From Dermacentor variabilis (lineage: Eukaryota > Arthropoda > Arachnida > Ixodida > Ixodidae), in NCBI RefSeq assembly GCF_050947875.1, contig NC_134576.1, positions 55,246,255-55,310,254 on the forward strand: 64,000 nt of DNA, written 5' to 3'. A program made the position numbers and the translations under genes. This document shows positions 51,418 through 62,237 of this stretch, piece by piece. Below the pieces are notes generated by a model that was not told the DNA's origin, searched no databases, and saw nothing but the letters and a program-made list of their open reading frames with translations. Position 1 is the first letter of the stretch. Each line of letters opens with the position of its first letter.

Positions 51418-52848
51418 CATACAGATATTTGGCTTTCTTATCTCAAGGTACGCATCTCGGCACGACCTTTTCCCCTTGATGTGGATCAATCATCTTTGCG
51501 AAAGAAGTTAAGCTACTTTGAATAAGAGGCGAAGTATATGATTGCACAAGGACTATAGTACTTACGCATAAGTAAAAATTTTTAAAAGAAATACGGAGAC
51601 CAAAGTGCTTCGGCTCACCCTCTGTAATTCGGCATCGGCATTAGTATGAATATTTAAGCCATCAGCCATGCATTGTTGTTCGAAGTGGTGGTCCGAAGTG
51701 GTGGTCGCGCCACTGAAGAAATGTGGTTCGTGCTGTTTATAAATAAGGATGCCGTAATAGTTGGCGGGTGTAATGGCGCTTTCTCCTGTGGCCTCATTTC
51801 TTTCTTTCAAATTTTCTCGCTACTTCCGTCACGTAGCGTCATGTCGATCAGTGTGCATGAACTGGCGGTTGTGTCTCGGCATAGCCTGTGCGCGCGGTGC
51901 TGTGTATACGTAAGCACAGACATGGCACGACATTAAAAGTTTTCACGTACGCGGGGCGTAATAAACCGCATGACGTCACACGTTGCACGAAACGAAAATA
52001 AAGGCAATTGTACTGCGGGACAAGCACAAGTGGTGCAGGCGAGGTAACGTTCAACGTCACATCACGACTGTCGTATGCCGGCAGCATCACCGCCAAACAC
52101 CGTCAATGAACGCAAGCAGCACAGACAGCTTTCCTTAGGTCGATTCCCGCATTGCGTGGGGTCTGCCCAATTTTGTTCGAGCCTCCTTGGCAAATGAGAA
52201 CTAGGTTTATTCGTAAAAAAATAAATGAGGTGGCCGGACGCACTGCTCAACAGGAGCGAGGGCAGTGCCGGCGGCCGTCTACCGCTGCATACGCATCGAA
52301 TTTAGTTTTTATATAGGATTAATTAATTGCGCGCTTCGCTTTACACGGATTCCAACATGCGCGTATGATTTGCAAATTTCCTTCTTTTTTTTTTTAGTTA
52401 CTGCGATGGCAGTTAAAAGCTCTGAATAATCTACCGTTCGCTTTCAAAACATCGTCGAGAGAAACGAAAACTTTCCCCGTCGACGTCAGTGTGCTTCTGT
52501 GCGTGTGCATCGAAGGCCGCGTGAAAGCAACGCTACGTGCAGTGGTTTATATACGACGCTGGGTGAATCGCAAATAAGTTGGCTTCTTCTTTTTTTTTTT
52601 TTTTTTTTTAGAAGCGAGCAATACGATGGTGTGCACTGAGAGTCGAAGTAAACGAGTTTGGAACGAGAGGAAATCACTGCTGTGAGATGGTTTTCTGCCT
52701 TTCCTCTGAACTGAATATCTCCGTTTTCTAAAATGAAAAAAAAAAAAAGAAAACGCGTCTGAGAAAGATTGCATGAAATCATTTTTCCTGAAGCACAATT
52801 TTGCATATTGCCCATCTGACCCATTTACTTTGCGTAATAATAATGACA
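51418..52848. other. Spacer, no gene supported
   Basis: No domain recognised. T-runs are at 52384-52396 and 52589-52610. Short frames at 51562-51936 are featureless. Confidence 0.5.
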
Positions 52849-52932
<84 letters not shown>

Positions 52933-52934
52933 AA
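52849..52934. repeat. (AAT)n-(AAG)n compound microsatellite
   Basis: AAT units from 52849 to about 52902, then AAG units to 52934. Confidence 0.97.
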
Positions 52935-53045
52935 TACAGTTATTTTCCGTCATAAGCGACCTACGTACAATGACGTGCGACAGCGAATTCAACGTTTTCT
53001 GCCTTGTGCACTGATCAGTAGTAGCATTGGTGGTTGTCGTATATG

Positions 53046-54858
53046 TTAAAGGAGCACTGACACAAAAATTTGAAGTCGAGATAACTTGTGAGATCGATTT
53101 AGTTGGTCACACACACGTCGTCTATAAAATATCAGCGGCGAATATCGCTTAGAACATATTTAAAATCAATTTTAAAGTACGTGCGCCCAGCCAACCGCAA
53201 AACAGAGCACCTCGCGACATTGACATCAACCGGGATTGTAAATAGCCAAGAAAACGCTACGTCATGTGGCTACGTCACGAATTTTCGTTGGCTGCCATGC
53301 GGCTTACATTTGCTCTTCTCCTCTGTTGTTGCTTGTTCTAGCTGTTGTACTCGTAGTGGGACGCTCTCCGTGTCGCTGCAACTGCAGTTTTTGTCGTGTC
53401 CATCGGGATATTTCCCACACTATCAGCTTGACTGCGCTGCCACAACGTTCAACGCCGATTTGTTGTGTCTTACCATTGATTGTGGCCGATGCGAGGGTTT
53501 TGTTGAGGTTCGTCCTCGCCATCGCCGGCCGCAATATCTGAGTCGCTAAGTGATTGGCCACGTCTAAAGCGCGAGACACATGGCGCGATTTTCCGTGCGA
53601 TCTGTAGTACGGCGCGTCGTGTGCGACTTGCCGCATGCGGTGATTCGGGACACATGGTACAATTGAGCGAACGGCGGCCCAGAGCCGGCGCCCCTGCGTG
53701 GAAGTTCGGAATCCTGCGTAACTTCGAACAGAAAGGGAAAGCAACCGTATTTGCACAGCTATCTTGTTTGATACAAACGATGACAATATAAACACGTCCA
53801 TGCGAGCACTGTAGACGTGTTTCCGCAAGGCCGCGTTAGCAGTATCGGATCCGTTGACAGCCGCCGATGGCCAAGAGTCGGCAGGCATAGCTCGCTGGCC
53901 CATCGAATCCGACACCGGTTGCTCTTGTGACACGATCATTTGCAGCTGGTATAACGAAGCGCCTATGTTAGTCGGCACAACGTGTACACAGTTATGTCAC
54001 GCTTAAATTGCAGCACATTTGATTTCTTTGGCACCAACAGAAGCGAACGAGCATGCCAAGCGAGCTTGCGATCGCTGGGAGACGATGTAGGCCTAGCTCG
54101 CCGGCCGTCTATCCGGGGCCGAGGGTCCTTGCGATGCGTCCGCAGCTCGTAATAAAGCGCCTAAATTCGTCAGCACAATCAATGCCTGAACATTTATGTT
54201 TCTCATAAGTGAAAATACGGTTAGTTTTCCCGGAGCCGTTAGTAGTGATGAATAAACAGGCCAGTCAGGCGAGCCGCTTCGTATACAGACGATTGCTGGC
54301 GCGTCTGCGCTTACCGCGTCCGAGTAGAAATCACGCCAACGATTTACTATTTCGCACAACGTTTTTTAACTCGCACTCTTTCGAGGTCACTTTATTCTAG
54401 GAGTTATTTCGTGTCAGAAACAAATTGTAGCCCATTTATGCGCCGTCGTCAGCGGCGAAAGAGGCCCGCGTTTCGACCAGGAAAAAAAAAAAAACAGACA
54501 TGATCGGAGCGGCGAGGCGCCTGCTCGCCGGCGCCGCCCCGCCGGGTCTACCACATGGCCATGACGTTCACGCTACCGGCGCTGTCATTGGCTGCGGTCA
54601 TCCGACCGATGCGGCGGTCGCACGACAATACGTCATGGCTTTTTGCGAACACGTGACCACTTTGTTTACACTCCCGTTTGCCCCATCTCGTTGCTCTCTG
54701 GAACCGAAACTTCGACTGGTCGCTACAAAAAAGACTGCAAATAATTACCTGTCGCGCTCTGAAGTAAATGAGGTTTCGTGCCGTGATTACTGGGTCATTA
54801 ACTACTTATTAAAGCAGAAAAAACCACGTGGATTTTTTGTGTGTCAGTACTCCTTTAA
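53046..54858. mobile_element. DNA transposon-like element with terminal inverted repeats and TTAA ends, class unresolved
   Basis: The left end ttaaaggagcactgacac (53046) is the reverse complement of the right end gtgtcagtactcctttaa (54841-54858) with one mismatch in 18. TTAA lies at each extreme and could be the target duplication, as in piggyBac-type elements, or simply part of the repeat. The 1.8-kb interior contains no recognised transposase. A 224-codon minus frame (53304-53978) has no features. Probably non-autonomous. Confidence 0.65.
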
Positions 54859-55709
54859 GCATTCGTTCATTTTTCTTAGCTTTCTAGACAACACAAATGT
54901 ACACCCTTTTTTGGCACTGCCTGAACCAACAACGAACGTTGCACGCTCGCCGGCTTTCGCACGTGGATTTCGTTGGATTTCTTTCTTTTTTTTCACAGCG
55001 CAATAAAGACAGCTGAGAGTTAGCGCCTAATTTAAAGTTGATTCACAGGATGGACTTAATTCTAATATTGATTAAAAATAATGCTCTAACGAACAATTCT
55101 ATAACGTAATAACGTTTATTGCGATTAGCTTATTCTTTGAGAAATACACGCCGTTTGCATTATTGTTGACGCCAACCATCTATCCATCCGCCGGTCGAAC
55201 CAACGTGGGTACAGAGGCCTCTGTCAGGTATTGCCATACCTTTAGCTTCTGTACCTTTCTTGAAGATAAAAAATTAAAGAAAAATAAAGCATCTGAGTCT
55301 ATATACATTGGGCATGTGGCACATATAGGTATATGTGCCGCTCTTCAATGAATATCCTCCGGGTAAACTTGGGTCACTGAATTGGAACCACGAGGCATGC
55401 GTCGCTCTTCGATGGCCAAAAATAAACAACTATCCGGTGCTGGGCGGAGTCCAACACGCGTTATACATGCAGACAATCTTGTCTGTATATTGAGACACGC
55501 GCGGACTTCATGGCGGCGCGGCTAGGTGGCGCCACGTGCGTGTCCAAAATGAACAAGTCTTCATAACTGCAGTAATTTGATTAATTTCTTGTCATTATCG
55601 GCCCATGTCAACGGATGAAAAAAAGAAAAGGTCTCACCGAGATTTCGATTCTGGTTCCTGGATTCGGAGTCGGGAGTGCTGGTCGTTGCACCACGAAACC
55701 GCACGCTTC
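54859..55709. other. Spacer, nothing recognised
   Basis: No domain or repeat boundary, mixed AT-rich sequence. Confidence 0.5.
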
Positions 55710-55785
55710 CAACGCGGCGGGAGAATCGAACCCGGACCGATCGTGGGTGAAAGCCAAGGTATCCTTGCCACTAGACCACGCCTTG
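55710..55785 (-). pseudogene. tRNA-Glu(TTC)-like sequence, pseudogene or SINE head
   Basis: The minus strand has an A-box tggtctagtgg (55768-55778), an anticodon loop ctttcac with TTC, and a B-box gggttcgattc (55722-55733), in the order and spacing of a tRNA-Glu gene. The anticodon stem has a mismatch, the T stem is imperfect, and the acceptor ends pair only through four bases with an apparent GCG insertion. It is probably a decayed tRNA or tRNA-derived repeat rather than a working gene. Confidence 0.55.
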
Positions 55786-56427
55786 AGATGGGACGCGTTG
55801 ATGAAGAGGGGTTTCCGCTCGCTAAACACTGTCGATGCGCTGTTTGAAAGCGTTGCACAATCACGGCACTCTGCAGCCGGAGCAGTAACCATGAGGCGCA
55901 TACAGCTCGAGCATGAAAGGAGTCTTTCCTTTATTCGGGGGTTTGCGATTGCTTTCTATCCCCGGTAAGGGAAGGGGCAACGGGAGCGCGGAAGGAAAAA
56001 CAAGACGTACTGCGCAGCCAGCCAGTCTGGCGTTGCAGAATACAACACTTCTCTCTTCTTAAAGATGAAACATCTGCACTAACTTGCGCTGCCTTGTTGA
56101 CCCACGAAGGACTAGCTTCGGCTGGACTTGAGGTGGAGTGTTTCCTTCCGAAGCTTGAGCAGTAACCGCAGGGTTATCCCGGCCGGCCATTGAAACGAAG
56201 ACGTGCTCATGGTTTTACCTGGCGTTTGGTCGGAAACTGGGTTGCTAGCTGCGGTCTCAGTGACCGGTGACTTTGGCGACGAATCGGAGAGCCGACGCAC
56301 TTGATCGACGCGCTACCTGACAATGACATTATAGGTTTTTACGGTTAAGATGCGCGCGCTCCCGTCGCCGACTTGACACGTCCGGGAGTAAATTTCTCTC
56401 CCTTTCCGGAACTGCGAATGTTGTTGC
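55786..56427. other. Spacer, nothing recognised
   Basis: No gene. It may include diverged flanks of the Gypsy E LTR. Confidence 0.45.
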
Positions 56428-57150
56428 GTACTCCAGGGTAGCGTATCGTACTGCTGCCGAGTTGCAGCGGCGCCTGCCTATCGAAGCTCGACCGGCGTTA
56501 CTTATTGGGTAGCGTGGCGTTGTCGACGGGCTGCAGGCATCCGGTAGACCATGGCGACCAAGCGAGGACGAGACGATTTCTAGTGCGAAACTTGCACGGT
56601 TTATTCAAAGGTTGATGAAATATGAAGAGAAGAGAATGAAGTCATCAAAAGTACATTTCGGAGCCCCTTAAATAGGCTCTCTACAATCGTGGGCGGGATC
56701 TTGCTCCTGTTGACGTCACGTGACCGGCACAGAAAGAGGGCCCCTCCTCCTCTGGTTATACCAAGCCTGCTGCAAGGAGGAGGTCGGCACGCCTCCTGGA
56801 ATTGTAGACGCCTGTCCGTCTCTTCTGCGCGTTGCGGGTTCGTGGAAGTTCTCCTGTAGTTTGTTCGAGGAAAGGGTTTCTCTAAACTCGCACACACACG
56901 CACACACAAAAGAGGCCTGTATACTGCGGAGCTTCCGCCAGACCGGCAGACACTCGAAATAGTCATGGCGAATTAGGAAGTCACGCTTCATTTCGACGAG
57001 GCCTGGTGGAAGAAGGTTGGGTGAGAAACTTCTTTCTGCACGTGGTGCGGGACGCCAACTATCGCAGGAGAAGTCACGCCTCATTTCGACGAACAAGGTC
57101 GCGTGAGAGAAAGTTCTTCCTGCACGTGGTGCGGGACGCCAATAGCATCT
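56428..57150 (-). repeat. Putative Gypsy E 3' LTR
   Basis: The order matches the LTR of Gypsy D on the same strand: an AATAAA signal (56600-56605 reversed), then a TATTTAA box (56668-56674 reversed), then a CG-rich U3 part. The start tgttgttgcg and end near 57150 are approximate, because no partner LTR remains. Two tandem ~90-bp units (56978-57069, 57070-57147) lie in the U3-side part. Confidence 0.5.
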
Positions 57151-57639
57151 CCGGTGGGGAAGGAAGATCCCGACGCGTAGGGGCCAGCAGCCGCTGTGCG
57201 AGGGATCAGCGTTTCAGTAGCAAAATTCCCCTTAGAGGTGACGAACCCTTAGTTCGTAGCTGGTAGATTCCTGGGAGTGGTCATCAGTCCTCGTGGCGCT
57301 CTTGTGACTTTTCTCCCTGGTCCGGTCCGGTGAAATTGGTCTTGCAAGCAGGTCTCGCAACTTTTCGTCTCCTGTGTGGCCAAGCAATCACCCCAGAACA
57401 GTGCCGGACCCACAACCACAAAGCAGTAAGCACAAGGCCACCCTCCTCCAAGACACACCAGGCTTTAAAAGAAAGAAAACCCGCTACACCTTTCCCATTC
57501 CTTACGCGCGTCCCTCCCCCCTGAACACTAAAAACAACCATTTCTTGAAAGCGTTAAGACGTGGTTATTAAAATCAGTTAACAATCGGCTATACGTCGGA
57601 AAAAAAAACATATGAGCGAACGTACAAATGCCTCGGAAT

Positions 57640-58787
57640 CCCGGGTGAGCATGAGGTTTTCGTTAGGGACAACGACTCAAACCGTCGGCATTGCCGTTAA
57701 GCTTACCCTTCTTGTAGCGAATATCGAAGCTGTACTATTGAAGAGCCAAGCTCCAGCGCAAAAGACGACCGTTTTTTGTAGACATGGACTGTAGCCATGT
57801 GAGGGGATAGTGGTCAGTCTCTATGGTTAATCTTGAACCAGCGATACAGCAAGCTAGCTTCTGCACCGCCTATACTACGCAGTCGCATTCCTTTTCTGAT
57901 GCACTGTATGCTTCATCACGAACTGCAAGCTTTCTACTGGCGTACAGTACAGGGTGTTCGTTCTCGTCATCTCTCTTTTGACAGAGCACCCCCCCATACC
58001 CCTGTCGCTGGCATCACACTGAAGAATGAATGGCTTAGAGTAGTCGGGCGCGTTCAACACTGGCTGACTCGTTAGTGCGTTCTTAAGCATACTAAAAGCC
58101 TTTTCTTTGGCGTCATCCCACTTTACCGTTTGTGGTTCTGTTTTTCTGAGAGCATCCGTTAAAGGACTCGCAATCTTGGAATACCGCGGGATATATCTCT
58201 GGTAATAACCTGCCAAGCCAAGGAATGATCTGATGTCCCGCTTGGTGCGTGGTTGCGGGAAGTTGTCTATTGCGGCCAGTTCAACCTCGGAAGGCCGACG
58301 ATGACCTTTCCCTATTACATGACCTAGATAAGCTACCTCTGCGCGCCCTAATTGGCATTTAGGACCCTTAATACTTAAGTTGGCCCCTCGTAGACGACAC
58401 AGCACGGTTCGCAAGTGTTGCATATGGTCCGCCCAGGATGAAGAAAAGATTGCTATGTGATCGAGATACGGAAGTTCAAAGTCCTCCATTCCTCGTAGCA
58501 CCTGATCCATAAGGCTAGAGAAGCAATAGGACGCATTCTTCAATCCAAAGCTCAGTACTTTCGGACGAAAGGTTCCCATCGGGGAAATAAACGCCGCAAG
58601 CCTGCTTGCCTTCTCGGTCAACGGAACTTGACAGTACCCTCTGACTAAATCGAGCGTAGAGATGAAATTAACACTGCTCACTTTCTCAAGCCTTTCCTCG
58701 ATATGCGGTATTGGATAAGTCTGGTCCTTCGTGATTAAATTGAGCCTGCGGTAGTCGATACATGGTCGCGGCTCCTTTCCTGGGACC
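57640..58787 (-). pseudogene. Gypsy E RT and RNase H
   Basis: Reads STLDLVRGYCQVPLTEKASR, FGLKNASYCFSSLMDQVLRG, then LPYLDHIAIFS where the second catalytic Asp of YLDD is His. GYYQRYIPRYSKIASPLTDAL and RNase H LQCDASDRGMG follow, after which frameshifts occur around 57960-57990. The D counterpart continues to the end of RNase H. Non-functional polymerase. Confidence 0.8.
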
Positions 58788-59327
58788 TCAACTAAGAGGC
58801 GAAGTATAATTAATCTCTCCTGGCTCGATTACACCTAGCTCTAACATCTTGTTTATTTCAGCGGCCATGACTTCACGTTGACGAGGTGAAACGCAATAAG
58901 CTTTCGAACGAACTGGGTCCGATGACGTTAACTCGATGTCGTGAAAGATCGCGGTGGTCCTGCCCGGTGTGTCTGAAGATACCTCTTTAAATTCAAACAC
59001 GAGTTCCCTCAGTTCGGCCCTCTGAATGGGATTCAACTCCGCCTGTTCTACTAACTTATCAATGGTCTCGTCAATGTCTTTTGTCTCCGTCACTGCTGGT
59101 AACCCTGGAAAGTCGACAGGCATTTCCTCAGGTTGGTTAAGGGACATGTTCACAATGGCTTCCCTCTGACTGTAGGGTTTAAGTAGATTGCTATGGTACA
59201 CTTGTGGTGTCCTTCGTTTTCCCGGTACCGTGATTACGTAGTTTGTTTCAGATAATTTCTTAATTATGTCAACCGGTCCTTCCCATTGAACCTCTAGTTT
59301 GTTTTTCAACGAGGGTTTCAGGACCAT
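58788..59327 (-). pseudogene. Gypsy E integrase C-terminal domain and RT linker
   Basis: NKLEVQWEGPVDIIKKLSET and VYHSNLLKPY form the GPY/F-like integrase end, directly followed by the linker and RT N-terminus (DIELTSSDPVRSKAYCVSPR, LELGVIEPGEINYTSPL). Integrase tail and RT are adjacent in this order. The frame is interrupted at 58788, within the RT start. Confidence 0.8.
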
Positions 59328-59389
59328 TACCTTTTCCCCAACTTCAAAGCGTCGCGCGCGAGCTTGTCATAGTAATGCTCAGCATTGCT

Positions 59390-59970
59390 TTATGCCTTAC
59401 GCATTTCCTGCGCAAAAATCATTGTGGCAGGGCTTACGTTCAATAAATTTCTCCTGCATTCTGCCTCTTGAGACATTTCAGGCTTCTGCGTTTGCCTGAC
59501 CTCTTCCTTAGCTGGTGCACTTTCCGCATTATCCCCTATAGGGCTGTCCTGTTTGGTGCGGGGTGACGAATCCTCCGTCAAACCTGTTTCCTCCACCACT
59601 GGACATTCGTACACTGCCTTGGCCGCGAGCTCCCTTGCCTTGGAACGAGTTAGGGCTTGCACTGTTCCCTCACTAAACCCGATTCCCTTGCGTCGTAGCA
59701 AATCCTCTGATTTGTTAGAAAACAAATACGGATACTGCGGCGGGAGATGTGCCGAGACGGCGGCTTCAGTGTCCAGTACTCCAAAAGGACCTTCGATGCG
59801 AATCTTGGCTACAGGGAGACAAACACTGGAGGCCTCTACGGCTTGCCTTATCGAAGCACATTCTTCTGTGAACTGGCCTTCTTCTACGTACGACGGATGC
59901 ACTACGTCCATTGTGGCTGCCGAGTCGCGAAGCACTCTACGCGGTTTGCCGTTTACCACGAGGTCTCTTA
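59390..59970 (-). pseudogene. Gypsy E protease region
   Basis: RDLVVNGKPRRVLRDSAATM with the same LRDSAATMD protease box as D, then ICLP-type and ALTRSKARELAAKAV segments. The sequence then passes, by an internal deletion at about 59330-59390, straight to the integrase C-terminal region, so the zinc-binding and DDE parts are lost. Homology to D stops abruptly at 59970. Confidence 0.75.
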
Positions 59971-60061
59971 CTGAGATGTAGAGAGCTTCGCGGCCGGAAC
60001 GAAGTCTCCCCTCTCCGCCGGCCAAGAGTGGAAAACGCGCTTTCCGATCGCTCAAGGTTGC
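59971..60061 (+). repeat. ~91-bp copy of the Gypsy F LTR head
   Basis: tgagatgtagagagcttcgc and onward matches 61351-61441 nearly base for base, then diverges. It is directly attached to the broken end of Gypsy E. Confidence 0.8.
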
Positions 60062-60310
60062 GCGGACATCGTATAGCTCTAGCGTGTCTAGGAAAAAGCT
60101 TAAGCAGGTGCGAGGGCGGCACGCATAGCGTGGGAAGCTAGCCGCCGGAATAGCTATCTCAAGTACTGCTGCTGGCGAGGGCGAAATACCTTCGTGTAAT
60201 TATAATAACCCTAATAGGACTTCTTTCAAAGAAAAAAAAGAAAAAAAAAAGGAAACGGCTCAGAAGGCTATACTACGAGAGCTATGACTGATACTTTTCT
60301 ATATATATGT
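60062..60310. other. Spacer before tandem array
   Basis: Non-coding, with an A-rich run at 60228-60251. Confidence 0.5.
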
Positions 60311-61190
60311 ATTCATCTCATCTATGGGATCGCATGCGCGCGCTGTTGCTTTGTCTCTGCGTGTAGTAGTTAAGAGAGCCAGTTTAAGGGCGGAGAAGAA
60401 GGAAGGAGAGGAAAGCAATATTGCAGCGCCGTGGTTTTAAAGCGCAACCGTGGTAGGGAAACGGAAGGAGATATAAGCATGCGTGTCCATGATACGCACA
60501 CGACAAACTGCCTTACAATATTTAGACTTGAGGGGAAGCTTCGTTAACAAACTATAACACGGCAATCAGCACTCGAATATAATTATAACCCTAATAATAA
60601 TTGTAAATATTCATCTCATCTATAGGATCTAAAGCGCGCGCTGTTGCTTTGTCTGTGCGTGTAGTAGTTAAGAGAACCAGTTTAAGGGCGGAGAAGAGGG
60701 AAGGAAAGGAAAGTCTCTGAAGCAAACTTGCAGCGCCGTGGTTTTAAAGCGTAACCGTGGTAGAGAAACGGAAGTCGATATAAGCATGCGTGTTCATGAT
60801 ACGCACACGACAAACTGCCTTACAATATTTAGACTTGAGGGGAAGCTTCGTTAACAAACTATAACACGGCAATCAGCACTCGAATATAATTATAACCCTA
60901 ATAATAACTGTAAATATTCATCTCATCTATAGGATCTAAAGCGCGCGCTGTTGCTTTGTCTGTGCGTGTAGTAGTTAAGAGAACCAGTTTAAGGGCGGAG
61001 AAGAGGGAAGGAAAGGAAAGTCTCTGAAGCAAACTTGCAGCGCCGTGGTTTTAAAGCGCAACCGTGGTAGAGAAACGGAAGGCGATATAAGCATGCGTGT
61101 CCATGATACGCACACGACAAACTGCCTTACAATATTTAGACTTGAGGGGAAGCTTCGTTAACAAACTATAACATGGCAATCAGCACTCGA
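60311..61190 (+). repeat. Three tandem ~300-bp units
   Basis: Units begin with attcatctcatctat at 60311, 60609 and 60916. Units 2 and 3 are almost identical; unit 1 is more diverged at its left end. Each contains gcgcgcgctgttgctttgtc and gcatgcgtg...catgatacgc motifs. The array lies just upstream of the Gypsy F LTR and might be a local satellite seed or part of an extended upstream control region. Confidence 0.9.
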
Positions 61191-61350
61191 ATACGACGAG
61201 AGAAATTATTGAGACGTGGAAAATTCCCTTGGAATAAATCCGGTTTGCGAGACAAATGGTTGTATGTATTGAATCTCTTAAAAGATGAGGGGGGAAATAT
61301 GCGCTCATCGAGAGGGCATCGTCAGCACGAGACCACCACCAGGCACCTTA
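61191..61350. other. Spacer between tandem array and Gypsy F LTR
   Basis: No recognisable feature. Confidence 0.5.
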
Positions 61351-61351
61351 C

Positions 61352-62055
61352 TGAGATGTAGAGAGCTTCGCGGCCGGAACGAAGTCTCCCCTCTCTACCG
61401 GCCAAGAGTGGAAAACGCGCTTTCCGATCGCTCAAGGTTGCAAGAGGTGAACGCCGGCGCCTCGAGAGGTCTATAAAAGCGCGCCAATCCTACACTTCAC
61501 CAGTCCGCTCCGGGGACGATAAACGAACGCCGAGCAACTCCCGGGCAAATAAGCTGCCGACATCACGCCCCGACACCGAACACCGCCAGCCGCCGTGGAA
61601 GCCAGCCGCCGACGTCGAGGCGCCGACTTCGAGGGTCACTTACGGGCCGCATCGGTTGGGACGGACTGCCGGCGCGCCCGGTTGACTGTATGTCGCTTTT
61701 GATTCTGTGGACTGTGGACTCTAAACATTTGCCTTCTCGATTACTGTTTAGGAATCTAGTTGGAATTGATGTTCATTGTTCATGTTGCGATTGCACCTAG
61801 TAATTGTTTAACTTGTTTACACCTGTTCTTTGGAATTGTCACTTTACTGTTTCCGACTAACATAGGCACATCCACTATACTTAATAACGCCAGTTTCTTT
61901 TGTTGTTGAGCAATCAGATTAAATTACTGCTTTTGCTTGACTTCATCAGGCCTTTGTCTCGTTCACGACGGTAATTGGCGAAAGCCAGGCACCAGACTCC
62001 ACCCCCTTATGCCACTACTCAGGAGGAGCTAACGCATCGACGCTGAGTCGTGACA
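61352..62055 (+). repeat. Gypsy F 5' LTR
   Basis: Runs from tgagatgtag (or tgtagagagc at 61357) to gtcgtgaca, about 700 bp, TG...CA. It contains a TATA box (ctataaaag, 61470-61478), a CG-rich leader part and an AT-rich U5 part with attaaa near 61919. The boundary is set by the primer-binding site that follows. The partner LTR is outside the window. Confidence 0.7.
61471..61478 (+). promoter_or_regulatory. TATA box of Gypsy F LTR
   Basis: ctataaaa, about 30-40 nt before a probable start in the tacacttcacc region. Confidence 0.65.
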
Positions 62056-62060
62056 TTATC

Positions 62061-62077
62061 TGGCGTCCGCGACAGGA
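62061..62077 (+). promoter_or_regulatory. Primer-binding site of Gypsy F
   Basis: tggcgtccgcgacagga, starting with TGG five bases after the LTR, complementary to a tRNA 3' end. It resembles the tRNA-Arg type used by 412/mdg1-like elements (tRNA identity not certain). Confidence 0.65.
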
Positions 62078-62237
62078 CTTCTGGTGCAAAGTAGCCGCCT
62101 TGAACGGGGGGGGGGGGCCTTGGTGATTGATCCCTTTCATTAGGAGGGACAGTTCTAATTGACAAGAAAAGGAAATATTTTTCAAAAGGAATTTTTTTAA
62201 ACGCTTCTTTGCATATACACTAACTTTCTGTTCTACC

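Larger units (their letters stand above)
56428..59970 (-). mobile_element. Gypsy E: decayed Gmr1-like element
   Basis: Minus-strand fragments are collinear with Gypsy D: protease at 59390-59970, integrase C-terminal domain plus linker at 58788-59327, and RT-RNase H at 57640-58787. The integrase end comes before the RT, as in D. The Gag, 5' LTR and integrase catalytic core are missing. Protein similarity to D is clear but moderate, so it is a separate family. Confidence 0.8.

Noticed and set aside
53304..53978. 224-codon minus frame within the TTAA element
   Set aside because: No transposase motif or recognisable fold; probably chance in CG-rich sequence.
60311..61190. Tandem array considered as CRISPR or satellite DNA
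   Set aside because: Units are ~300 bp with no spacers, so not CRISPR. Only three units, so a satellite cannot be claimed.
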